Below, piece after piece: positions 1 through 7,874 of a DNA stretch of 37,758 nt. Source of the DNA: Methylotenera sp. (GTDB taxonomy: Bacteria > Pseudomonadota > Gammaproteobacteria > Burkholderiales > Methylophilaceae). The notes beneath the pieces were generated by a model. The model made no database searches and was not told the DNA's origin. It saw only the letters and a list, made by a program, of their open reading frames with translations. The DNA lies in assembly GCA_013140755.1 (NCBI GenBank), contig JABFSF010000032.1, positions 1 through 37,758 on the forward strand, given 5' to 3'. Made by a program: the position numbers and the translations under genes. Each line of letters starts with the position of its first letter. The first letter of the stretch is position 1.

Positions 1-354
1 TGCAGTGAGTGCTTCAATCTCTACGCCAGTTTGACCTGTGGTCTCAGTTTGGGCCGTGCATGTGATCTGACTTAGTTCCTCATCTAACAAAAACTCAATA
101 GTGATATGCGTCAGCATTAGAGGGTGGCAAAGTGGAATTAAGTCTGAGGTTTTTTTGCTGGCTTGAATCGCTGCAATCCGAGCAATGCCGAGTACATCGC
201 CCTTTTTGGCACTGCCTTGCTGGACAATTGAAAAGGTATTCGGTGATATGCTAATTTTTCCACTTGCAATGGCAATACGTTTGGTATGACTTTTTTCACT
301 AATATCTACCATATGAGCTTGGCCGCTTTTGTTAAAGTGAGTCAGTGTGTGCAT
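1..354 (-). CDS. moaC: Cyclic pyranopterin monophosphate synthase MoaC (3' part beyond the window)
   Basis: MoaC acts in molybdenum cofactor biosynthesis, converting the MoaA product 3',8-cyclo-GTP to cyclic pyranopterin monophosphate. Reading the minus strand from the ATG at 354 gives 118 codons without a stop, running off the left edge. The translation starts [19 protein letters not shown] and contains the family signatures [13 protein letters not shown] and [13 protein letters not shown], ending in GVEIEALTA just before the edge. Family members are about 160 residues, so roughly the last 40 are missing because of the window boundary and not because the gene is broken. It is transcribed away from the bepA-like gene; the 99 bp between the two starts must hold both promoters. 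Confidence 0.93.
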   Translation of the reverse strand, partial: MHTLTHFNKSGQAHMVDISEKSHTKRIAIASGKISISPNTFSIVQQGSAKKGDVLGIARIAAIQASKKTSDLIPLCHPLMLTHITIEFLLDEELSQITCTAQTETTGQTGVEIEALTA

Positions 355-453
355 GTTGGTTTTTCTTTTCAACTAATCAGGATTGAATGGTAGTATGCAG
401 GGCTAAATTTTATAAATCGTTAAACTAAAATTGTATTCATCTATCATATTAAA

Positions 454-1887
454 ATGAATTTAAAAACAACGCTCATTTTATCTTTTTTTATAGTGTATAT
501 ATCGCTTATCAATACAGTAAATGCAGATGAATTGCCCGATTTGGGGGATAACTCTGCGACTGTACTCACACCCTTACAAGAGCGTGCAATTGCTGAGCAA
601 ATTTTACGTGAAGTGGCAGTAAGTGATGAAGTGGTAAGAGACCCTGAAATTTCTAGTTATATTGATGCAATCGGAAGCAAATTAGTCGCTAATGGACCAG
701 ATAAGCAGCAGAAATTTACTTTCTTTGTAGTGCAGGATAATACAATTAATGCATTTGCAATGCCTGGAGGTGTGATAGGTGTACATACAGGCTTAATTTT
801 AGCAGCGAACACTGAATCAGAATTGGCAAGTGTGCTGGGCCATGAAATTGGGCATGTGACGCAACACCATTTAGCAAGAATGTTAGCCTCGCAGAAGTAT
901 GATACGTTTAAAAGTCTTGCGACAACCGCATTGGCCTTACTGCTGGCGCGGGCAAATCCACAATTGGCGAGTGGTGCATTAACGACAGCGTCTGCCGTAG
1001 GTGTGCAAAACCAGCTTGATTACACCCGTGAACATGAGCGAGAGGCGGATAGGATAGGATTGCAAATCTTAGATAGTGGTGGATTTGATGTGCGGGGAAT
1101 GCCAGCATTCTTTACGACTTTACAACGAGGTTCACGCTTTTCTGAAGGAAATGCGCCCAGCTTTTTACGTACGCACCCTTTAACAGGTGAGCGCATTTCT
1201 GACGTGAGTAACCGTGTGGAAAATATGCCTTATCGTCAAGTAACGGATAGTATTGAATTTCAGCTGGTCAGAGCTAAACTACGTGCGCTGACAGGCGCGT
1301 TAGAAAATAACATTGCACTTTTCCAGCAAAATATTAAAGAACAACGCTTTGTGAATGAATATGTTGAGCGTTATGGTTTAGCGGTGGCTTTATTACAAAA
1401 AAGTGCACTTACTCAAGCTAATGCGGAAATAACATGGTTGAAGGAACATGCACCTAAACATCCGATGATAGAAAATCTGAGTGCACGTATTGCCGTGGCA
1501 GAAAATAATCCTCAATTGGCGGGTAAACGATACGAAGCAGCATTGAAAATGTATCCTGGAAACCGTGCATTAATTTATGATTATCTAGAACATCTACTCG
1601 CAATTAGGCAGGCTGAAAGTGCTTTAGCTGTGGTTAAAGAGAGTCAGCGCATTTACCCAGATGATGCCATGCTTTACGATTTGATGGCAAAGGCTTATAC
1701 GATGCAAAATAAAAATTTACTGATGCATCAAGCTTTAGGTGAAGCATATTTTAGAAAATATGATTTATTGCGCGCGATTGAGCAAATGGATTTAGCGGTT
1801 AAATCGCAAGATGGTGACTTTTATCAAACCTCAATAGTTGAGGCGAGATTAAAAGCAATGCGCAACATGCAAGGTGATGTGAAATAA
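454..1887 (+). CDS. bepA: M48 family metalloprotease with TPR tail, BepA (YfgC)-like
   Basis: Periplasmic zinc metalloprotease of the BepA/YfgC type, which in E. coli monitors outer-membrane protein and LPS-transporter (LptD) assembly. The 477-residue product starts with a signal peptide (hydrophobic core about residues 6-22, NADE cleavage region). The M48 zinc motif is HEIGH at residues 130-134, and the third-ligand motif EREADRIG follows about 60 residues later. The C-terminal half is helical and TPR-like (about 260-470). Length matches BepA (about 487). The Shine-Dalgarno before the ATG is weak. It is followed by soxY with 1 bp between stop and the annotated start, so the three genes look co-transcribed; why a protease sits with soxYZ is not evident. 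Function is inferred from family architecture. Confidence 0.88.
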   Translation: MNLKTTLILSFFIVYISLINTVNADELPDLGDNSATVLTPLQERAIAEQILREVAVSDEVVRDPEISSYIDAIGSKLVANGPDKQQKFTFFVVQDNTINAFAMPGGVIGVHTGLILAANTESELASVLGHEIGHVTQHHLARMLASQKYDTFKSLATTALALLLARANPQLASGALTTASAVGVQNQLDYTREHEREADRIGLQILDSGGFDVRGMPAFFTTLQRGSRFSEGNAPSFLRTHPLTGERISDVSNRVENMPYRQVTDSIEFQLVRAKLRALTGALENNIALFQQNIKEQRFVNEYVERYGLAVALLQKSALTQANAEITWLKEHAPKHPMIENLSARIAVAENNPQLAGKRYEAALKMYPGNRALIYDYLEHLLAIRQAESALAVVKESQRIYPDDAMLYDLMAKAYTMQNKNLLMHQALGEAYFRKYDLLRAIEQMDLAVKSQDGDFYQTSIVEARLKAMRNMQGDVK

Positions 1888-1888
1888 G

Positions 1889-2353
1889 GTGGCGAAAGTG
1901 CAGGCAAATAGGCAGCGTAGAAAGTTTGTCAGTTTACTATTGGGGCTTACAGGTTTGATGCTATTGCAACCCTTGCAATTACTCGCAATGGCCTGGAATC
2001 GCTCAGCATTTGATGCCGATAAAGTCAAAGAAGCAAGCAATGAACTAGGGATTAGTGAAGAAGTAAGCAGTCAGGAAATTCACATTATTGCACCCAAGCA
2101 AGCCGAAAACGGCGCGATTGTACAGGTTGAAATCAGCAGTGGCATTCCAAATACACAACAAATCACTGTCTTAGTTGAGAATAATCCAACGGTTTTAATC
2201 GCCCATTTTGTGTTGCATGATGGGGTGAAGCCTGAAGTGGTTACGCGCATTAAAATGGCAGAAACCAGTGATATAAAAGTAGTGGTAAAAGCGGGCAGTC
2301 AGTATTTTACGTGTAGTCAACAGGTTAGTGTATTAGAAAATGGATGTGGTTAA
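1889..2353 (+). CDS. soxY: Thiosulfate oxidation carrier protein SoxY
   Basis: SoxY is the periplasmic carrier that holds sulfur intermediates on a C-terminal cysteine during Sox-type thiosulfate oxidation. The 154-residue product has a twin-arginine signal (RQRRKFVSLLLG, about residues 8-19) and the SoxY immunoglobulin-like region (TSDIKVVVKAG, TCSQQVSV). It ends NGCG, retaining the carrier cysteine as the penultimate residue, where classical SoxY ends GGCGG. The start is GTG at 1889. A second GTG at 1898 lies a good distance behind AAGG (1886-1889) overlapping the upstream stop and may be the real start. The gene overlaps or abuts soxZ. No soxXA, soxB or soxCD is visible nearby, so the pair is an orphan carrier here. 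Confidence 0.88.
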   Translation: MAKVQANRQRRKFVSLLLGLTGLMLLQPLQLLAMAWNRSAFDADKVKEASNELGISEEVSSQEIHIIAPKQAENGAIVQVEISSGIPNTQQITVLVENNPTVLIAHFVLHDGVKPEVVTRIKMAETSDIKVVVKAGSQYFTCSQQVSVLENGCG

Positions 2354-2354
2354 A

Positions 2355-2672
2355 ATGCCTGCGAATATTAAAATGCGTGCTAAGTTAAATGATGGCGTTA
2401 CAGAAATAAAGGCAATTATGAGTCACCCGATGGAAACTGGACGTAGAAAGGATGATCATGACAGGCTGATTCCACCACATTTTATTCAGCTAGTAAATGT
2501 ATCCTTGAATGGTCGCGTGGCACTCGAGGCTCAGTGGGGAACGGGAGTCTCAAAAAATCCCTACCTAACCTTCTACTTAACAAATGCTCAAGTAGGCGAT
2601 ATTGTTAAGCTTACTTGGTACGACAATCTAGGAAACAGTGAGTCACAAGAGATTGCCGTAGTGCAAGGATGA
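2355..2672 (+). CDS. soxZ: Thiosulfate oxidation carrier complex protein SoxZ
   Basis: SoxZ is the partner subunit of SoxY and forms the SoxYZ heterodimer in the periplasm. The product carries the family signature KMRAKLNDGVTEIKAIMSHPM followed by ETGRRKD, and later NPYLTFYLTNAQVGD and WYDNLGNSES, all typical of SoxZ. The ATG at 2355 gives 105 residues and a start like other SoxZ proteins (MPANIKMRAKL). An in-frame ATG at 2340 would add five residues and overlap soxY by 14 bp. Like other SoxZ it has no signal peptide and would be exported with SoxY through Tat. Its stop lies 3 bp from the stop of the convergent DUF2892 gene. Confidence 0.9.
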   Translation: MPANIKMRAKLNDGVTEIKAIMSHPMETGRRKDDHDRLIPPHFIQLVNVSLNGRVALEAQWGTGVSKNPYLTFYLTNAQVGDIVKLTWYDNLGNSESQEIAVVQG

Positions 2673-2675
2673 GTG

Positions 2676-2870
2676 CTACTCCTCTTTTGTTTTACAGGTG
2701 CTAATTCCTAGTAGAGAGTATGAGGGGCAAAAGCTGATAAAGCCTGTTGCAATTGCCACAACGCCTATCCATGCCCAAATGGGGCCATTAAAAAATAGTG
2801 TCCAAGCCACTAGTGCAATGCCAACAAGCACTCTCAACACTTTATCAATACCACCAACATTTGCTTTCAT
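2676..2870 (-). CDS. DUF2892 (YgaP-like) small inner-membrane protein
   Basis: The 64-residue product begins MKANVGGIDKVLRVLVGIAL, the characteristic opening of DUF2892 proteins. It has two short hydrophobic segments (about residues 12-28 and 30-45) and a Cys-containing tail, FCPSYSLLGISTCK. In YgaP such a segment anchors a rhodanese domain; here it stands alone. The start chosen is the ATG at 2870 because GGAGA lies six bases upstream; an adjacent ATG at 2873 and one at 2894 are alternatives. The family is often found near sulfur-metabolism genes, which fits the neighbouring soxYZ, although the gene is on the opposite strand. Its biochemical role is unknown. Confidence 0.85.
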   Translation of the reverse strand: MKANVGGIDKVLRVLVGIALVAWTLFFNGPIWAWIGVVAIATGFISFCPSYSLLGISTCKTKEE

Positions 2871-3034
2871 CATTGTTCTCCAATCATTAGTCACGCCAAA
2901 TTAGACGTTAAATTACATCATATATATTTCCCTCTTGCTACGAAAGCACATTTTTAGCATCGTGTGGCTGGCAATCCATCACCAACAAGCCTGCATGTTA
3001 AAATACGTTACTTAATATAGCTAGGGGCTGAATA

Positions 3035-3805
3035 GTGAAACTTGCGACTTGGAATGTAAACTCATTAAATGTGCGTTTACCACATGTACTAGACTGGCTA
3101 CGTGACAATGTGCCTGATGTGCTTTGTTTGCAAGAAACTAAGCAAGAAGATAGTAAGTTTCCTTATGCCGCTTTAAAAGAGGCAGGATACAACGCGATTC
3201 ATAGCGGACAAAAAACCTATAACGGCGTTGCTATTTTGAGTCGCCATGAGATAACAGAGCTTACTTTTGGCATTGCAAATTTTGAAGATGAGCAAAAGCG
3301 TGTGATTTCAGCCACCATTAACGGCATACGGATTGTTTGCGTATATATTGTGAATGGTCAATCAGTTGATTCTGACAAGTATGACTACAAAATGCGTTGG
3401 TTAGAAGTGCTGCACACTTGGCTTGCAGATGAGCTTAAAAAATATCCTAAACTGGTATTGTTAGGCGATTACAATATTGCGCCTGAAGATCGCGATTGCC
3501 ATGACCCTGCTGCTTGGGTTGGGGAGATTTTGGTGAGTCCTGCTGAGCGGGCGCATTTTCAGAAATTATTGCAATTAGGCTTACACGATAGTTTTAGGTT
3601 GTTTGAGCAGGCGGAAAAAAGCTTTAGTTGGTGGGATTATCGCATGATGGGGTTTAGGCGTAATTTAGGCATGAGAATAGATCATATTTTAGTCAGTGAT
3701 GCGTTAAAGTCGGCTTGCCAATCTGCACACATTGATAAATCACCACGTCAACTAGAGCGACCTTCTGATCACGCTCCAGTGGTGCTAATACTTGATAAGA
3801 GTTAA
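3035..3805 (+). CDS. xth: Exodeoxyribonuclease III (AP endonuclease)
   Basis: Class II AP endonuclease and 3'-5' exonuclease for base-excision repair, acting in the cytoplasm. The 256-residue product contains the EEP-fold motifs in order: ATWNVNSLNVR (metal-binding Asn), LCLQETK (Glu), LLGDYNIAPEDRD (Asp/Asn catalytic), FSWWDYR, RIDHILVSD and the C-terminal SDHAPVVL catalytic His. Length equals that of XthA proteins. It starts at GTG 3035 with AGGGG about nine bases upstream. It is monocistronic, and its stop lies 3 bp from the end of the convergent ntrX-like gene. Confidence 0.95.
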   Translation: MKLATWNVNSLNVRLPHVLDWLRDNVPDVLCLQETKQEDSKFPYAALKEAGYNAIHSGQKTYNGVAILSRHEITELTFGIANFEDEQKRVISATINGIRIVCVYIVNGQSVDSDKYDYKMRWLEVLHTWLADELKKYPKLVLLGDYNIAPEDRDCHDPAAWVGEILVSPAERAHFQKLLQLGLHDSFRLFEQAEKSFSWWDYRMMGFRRNLGMRIDHILVSDALKSACQSAHIDKSPRQLERPSDHAPVVLILDKS

Positions 3806-3808
3806 GTA

Positions 3809-5143
3809 TTAGCCCTTAATTTTAATGCCTAACTGTTTAAGTTTGCGATATAAATGCGTACGCTCTAAACCTGATATTTCTGCTAACTTGCTGACATTAT
3901 TAGCCACTGATTTAATATGATGTTCAAAATATAGGCGTTCAAAGTCATCTCGCGCTTCACGTAATGGTTGCTCAAGATTCAATGTGGTATTTACAGGCGC
4001 GGTAGTTTCGGCATCCGCTGATGCCCCCCGCTTTTCATTAGGTGTGCTTGCACTGGTCGTGCTGACATTAAACTGATGTAATACTCTATTGATGTCATTA
4101 AGTGTGATTTTTACGTCTAAGCTTGTGAGTAGTAAGTTGTGGATGACGGCGTTAAATTGTGCTAAATCACCAGGCCAAGAGGCATTGCGCAAAGCATTTA
4201 AAGCGGCAATATCAAACTCTCGATACTCCATCCCCGCTTCCTCAAATTGCCAGTTGGCGATGCTGATGGCCAGCTCAGGAATATCCTCTTTGTGCTCTTC
4301 TAAGGCTGGAACGCGTAATGAAACAGGCAATAGCATTTGCAGTAAATTATAATCAAATAACTCTTCTGCTTGTAATTTTGGTAAGTCTTGGCTAGTGGCG
4401 CAGACTACACGCACATTGTATTTTTCTGCTTTGGTAATCAGTAACAATAAACCTTTTTGCTCAAGTTTATTGAGCGATGCAACTTCATTAATATAAATCA
4501 AGCCATCACGCGCTCGCGTTAAAACATCAATGGGCGATTGCGTGAGTTCGTTAAACTCAATCAACTGCACCCAAGGCGATTCTGCTGGTTTGTGTGCATT
4601 GTGTAAAAAGCGTGCGCAGAGTTCAGCACCTCCGCCTTTATTGCCAATGAGCAAAACAGGCGGAGGTGCTAGTTGCGTACTGGTTGCAATTTTTTCTAAG
4701 CGTTCTTTTAACGCTAGCACCGTAGGGCTTTTGCCTAACCTTGCTAAGTTCATTTCAGTTTTTGGCAATTGCTCATTGTGTTTTAATGCGCTTGCAACAG
4801 TTTTAAGTAATTTTTGTAGTGCGATAGGTTTTTCTAAATAGTCAAATGCACCAATGCGCGTCGCCTCTACTGCCGTATCAATAGTGCCATGCCCAGACAT
4901 CATGACTACAGGCATGGTTAATAAGCCATTCTCTGCCCATTCTTTTAGCAAGCTAATACCATCACAATCTGGCATCCAAATGTCTAACAATACTGCATCT
5001 GGTCGTGCATGTAAGCGCATATTGCGCGCTACAGAGGCGTTCTCTGCTAAATCTACATAATAACCTTCGTCTTGCAAAATATCGCGCAAGAGCTCGCGTA
5101 TGCCGATTTCATCATCTACTACTAATATATGTTTTGAGGCCAT
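3809..5143 (-). CDS. ntrX: NtrX-like response regulator with degenerate sigma-54 AAA+ domain
   Basis: Partner response regulator of the NtrY-like kinase encoded 38 bp upstream. The receiver domain (about 1-120) is intact, with D10/D11, phospho-acceptor D54, S83 and K105. The C-terminus (about 395-444) is a Fis-type helix-turn-helix ending LERTHLYRKLKQLGIKIKG, typical of NtrX. The central domain aligns by position with the sigma-54-interacting AAA+ module but has lost its motors. The Walker A place reads IGNKGGGAEL instead of GxxGxGKE, the Walker B region reads DGLIYINEVASL, and no GAFTGA loop is present. It should therefore not activate sigma-54 by ATP hydrolysis, but may bind DNA as a simple phospho-switch. 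Length (444) is close to standard NtrX. Targets cannot be read from the sequence. Confidence 0.88.
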   Translation of the reverse strand: MASKHILVVDDEIGIRELLRDILQDEGYYVDLAENASVARNMRLHARPDAVLLDIWMPDCDGISLLKEWAENGLLTMPVVMMSGHGTIDTAVEATRIGAFDYLEKPIALQKLLKTVASALKHNEQLPKTEMNLARLGKSPTVLALKERLEKIATSTQLAPPPVLLIGNKGGGAELCARFLHNAHKPAESPWVQLIEFNELTQSPIDVLTRARDGLIYINEVASLNKLEQKGLLLLITKAEKYNVRVVCATSQDLPKLQAEELFDYNLLQMLLPVSLRVPALEEHKEDIPELAISIANWQFEEAGMEYREFDIAALNALRNASWPGDLAQFNAVIHNLLLTSLDVKITLNDINRVLHQFNVSTTSASTPNEKRGASADAETTAPVNTTLNLEQPLREARDDFERLYFEHHIKSVANNVSKLAEISGLERTHLYRKLKQLGIKIKG

Positions 5144-5181
5144 GTTTTAATATCTAGTATTTAAAGTTGAATCATTAAAAT

Positions 5182-7320
5182 TTAACTTAACAAGGGGATG
5201 CTAATCACCACCATTGCACCTGATGGTTTGTTGTCATCTTGCGAGATATTTTCAATTTTAATATTTCCTTGATGCTCTTCAATAATTTTCTTCACAATGG
5301 CAAGACCCAAACCCGTGCCATGCGCTTTTGTGGTCATGTAGGGTTCAAAGGCATGTGCCATCATTTCACTTGAGAAGCCATGACCATTATCTTGCACGAT
5401 TAACTCTAATTGATGATTGGTAGCGATTGTCTTAATCATAATCACTGGTTTTACGTGTGCAGTCAGTGCATCTTGGGCGTTTTGCACCAAATTATGCAAT
5501 ACCTGCCTTAACATGGTGCTATCACCCTTAATCATGCTAGATTGAGAAGTGAGTTGTAAATTCATCTTAATTTTAGGTAAATCATATAGTGACACGACTT
5601 CTTTTATCAGTTTGTTTAAATCTAACTTAGCAAGCTGTGGTGCGGGTGAGCGGGCATACTCACTAAACTCATTTACCATTTTTTTAAGCGCATCTACCTG
5701 ATTGACAATGGTCTCGGTTCCTCTTTTTAATACCTCAGCATCTGCATTTTCCAATTTATTAAGCAATTTATGCGCCATGCGTTCTGCAGAGAGCTGAATA
5801 GGGGTGAGTGGGTTTTTAATTTCATGTGCTAAACGCCTTGCTACTTCGCCCCATGCCGCATCACGCTGAGCTTGCACCATGGTGGTTGCATCGTCAAATA
5901 CTGCTACATAGCCACCATCTGGCAAGCGTGTGCCGCGCAAGGTAATAATCTGTTTTCCATGCGCATTAGCTAATTCAAGCTGTGTTTGTGTTTCTTCTTT
6001 GTGTGGTGTGCTTAGTGGAGTATCTTGGATACTTTTAGCTGCAATCACTTTAAAAAATTCGGCTAATCTTGGTTGCTTGGCAATAATTTGTTCTGAAGTG
6101 AATCCAACATAAGCTTCGAGTGATACGCCTAAAATATTCACCGTGGCTTCATTAAACGTGCGCAGTTCACCGCGCTCATTTAATGCCAAAACGCCAGAAG
6201 ATAAATGCGCTAAAATTGTTTCTAAATAACCTCTTGCGGCTTCAACACGTGCACGGTTTCTATCAGCGGTCTTGGTTGCATCGCCTAATTGCTGTGTCAT
6301 GCTATTGAACGATTGTACTAATATACCCAACTCATCTTTACCATGTGCAGGTAACATGGTGCTGTAATCGCCACTGGCAATGGCTTTAGTGCCTTCAGCT
6401 AGCACGGTTAAAGGGGCAGAAAGTCGCCGGCTTAACACAAAGGCAATAGACACTGCCGTAATCATGGCTAACATCATGACTAATGTTAGGGTGAGTGCGA
6501 ATACCTCACGCAACGCGGCTCGGCTATAAGAGAGTTGCTGATAATCTTGATACACGTCTTGAACAGCCTCTGCCGTGTTTGCCAAGGGTTTGGGAACAGG
6601 TTGCAATAGTTGCAATATGCGCGTTTCGCCTACTATTTCTTGTGCGCTGATGGGCACTAACACCCGCAGATACAAGCCTTTTCCTGTGATGGGTTCAATG
6701 TTGCCATAAACACGTTGCCGCGCTTGCCTGAGCTGTGTGACACTTGGTAGCTCTGGTAAAAAACTTGTGGCATCGCCGCTAGAAACCGACAAAATTCTAC
6801 CCTGCGGTGTCAGCAAAGTGGCCTCTTGAATGCCGCTTTTTTCACGCAAATCATTGAGCATAGTAAAGTGCGTGTTGGGCGGTTGAAAAGCCAAGCTCGC
6901 TGCCATACTTTCCCCTTTTTCTTTAACATCTGTCAGCATAATATCTAACGCTGTGCGCCCTAAGTTTAAGCCGCCTTCAAGAGCTGACTCTACTTTAACG
7001 TTAAACCATGACTCAATGGATCGCGTTAAAAAATTCACCGATACCATATACACAATTAAACCTGGAATAAACGCCATCAGTGCAAATGAGCCTAATAAGC
7101 GCAAGGTAAAGCGGCTACCCATGACGCGGGCGCGAATGTTGCGATATAACTTAAATAACTGCACCCCAATCAGCGTTACGAGTAATAAGGCTAAGGCCAC
7201 ATTAAGCGTGACCAATAAAGTGTAGTACTCGCCAGATGCGGCAGTATTAGCACTTGCATTTGAGAGTAAATACAAAAGCAATGCGCCTAAAATTGCACTG
7301 ACTACAACAAAGTACTTCAT
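5182..7320 (-). CDS. ntrY: NtrY-like sensor histidine kinase
   Basis: Membrane-bound sensor kinase of the NtrY family, linked in other proteobacteria to nitrogen and envelope or redox signalling. The 712-residue product has N-terminal hydrophobic helices (about 4-24, 35-58, 75-97), an extracytoplasmic sensor segment (about 100-275), a further TM helix (about 275-300) and HAMP (RLSAPLTVLAEGTKAIASGD). A PAS-like region follows (about 365-480), then HisKA with RRLAHEIKNPLTPIQLSAER (phospho-His in HEIKNP), and HATPase with N (LVQNAQDAL), G1 (DNGHGFS) and G2 (THGTGLGLAIVKK) boxes. All catalytic boxes are intact. Its start overlaps the stop of the DUF4390 gene by 4 bp (ATGA), showing translational coupling, and ntrX follows. 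Confidence 0.93.
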   Translation of the reverse strand: MKYFVVVSAILGALLLYLLSNASANTAASGEYYTLLVTLNVALALLLVTLIGVQLFKLYRNIRARVMGSRFTLRLLGSFALMAFIPGLIVYMVSVNFLTRSIESWFNVKVESALEGGLNLGRTALDIMLTDVKEKGESMAASLAFQPPNTHFTMLNDLREKSGIQEATLLTPQGRILSVSSGDATSFLPELPSVTQLRQARQRVYGNIEPITGKGLYLRVLVPISAQEIVGETRILQLLQPVPKPLANTAEAVQDVYQDYQQLSYSRAALREVFALTLTLVMMLAMITAVSIAFVLSRRLSAPLTVLAEGTKAIASGDYSTMLPAHGKDELGILVQSFNSMTQQLGDATKTADRNRARVEAARGYLETILAHLSSGVLALNERGELRTFNEATVNILGVSLEAYVGFTSEQIIAKQPRLAEFFKVIAAKSIQDTPLSTPHKEETQTQLELANAHGKQIITLRGTRLPDGGYVAVFDDATTMVQAQRDAAWGEVARRLAHEIKNPLTPIQLSAERMAHKLLNKLENADAEVLKRGTETIVNQVDALKKMVNEFSEYARSPAPQLAKLDLNKLIKEVVSLYDLPKIKMNLQLTSQSSMIKGDSTMLRQVLHNLVQNAQDALTAHVKPVIMIKTIATNHQLELIVQDNGHGFSSEMMAHAFEPYMTTKAHGTGLGLAIVKKIIEEHQGNIKIENISQDDNKPSGAMVVISIPLLS

Positions 7321-7874
7321 TTAAACAGCCCTGGAGACCAGCTAAAACGTTGTGATGTCAATGCCCAATCGCTTTCACCTTGCAGAGCCTTGGGCACCTT
7401 TTTTTGATCTAGTCGCATCAACAATACGGCAGTATAAGGTGTGTTTTTATCAAGATCGCTTTTTTGAAAGACTTTCATATCTTGAATAATGGATAAATCT
7501 TCAATGGCCTCATCAAGGCTCGCATAGCTTCTTTGTTGTTCGTTGCGTGCCACAATATACTGCCGAGTAAGTGCGTGGTAAGTTAAACTGACCTCTTGTA
7601 CTGCGGTTGCGATTTCGTCATCAAACCAATATTTACGTGGTGATACTAATTGAAACTCAATTAAAAAATTGAATGTAAAGCCTTTCAAAATGGCCTTTTC
7701 CATTTCTGCACCAAAGTTAATTTCGGCATCGGCATTGAGCAAATAGTCCTCTTCATAGGGGTTTAAATTTGCGCTTCTAATGTGCAGACTATTGCCCGCA
7801 GCTAATGCCGAATGAGTGAAGAATATCAACGCAATGATGCTAAATAGGGATTTAATTTTTTTGTAATAAAGCAT
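7317..7874 (-). CDS. DUF4390 domain-containing exported protein
   Basis: Family of unknown function regularly encoded between rsmB and ntrY in betaproteobacteria. From the ATG at 7874 the product starts MLYYKKIKSLFSIIALIFF, a classic signal peptide ending near HSALAAG. A beta-rich mature domain follows, with the conserved segments NADAEINFG, LVSPRKYWFDDE, VSLTYHALTRQY and a C-terminal WALTSQRFSWSPGLFK. Upstream in-frame ATGs at 7886 and 7916 exist, overlapping rsmB further; none has a clear Shine-Dalgarno, so the start is chosen for the best signal peptide. The 3' end overlaps ntrY by 4 bp. A periplasmic role affecting the NtrY sensor is a context-based guess only. Confidence 0.85.
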   Translation of the reverse strand: MLYYKKIKSLFSIIALIFFTHSALAAGNSLHIRSANLNPYEEDYLLNADAEINFGAEMEKAILKGFTFNFLIEFQLVSPRKYWFDDEIATAVQEVSLTYHALTRQYIVARNEQQRSYASLDEAIEDLSIIQDMKVFQKSDLDKNTPYTAVLLMRLDQKKVPKALQGESDWALTSQRFSWSPGLFK

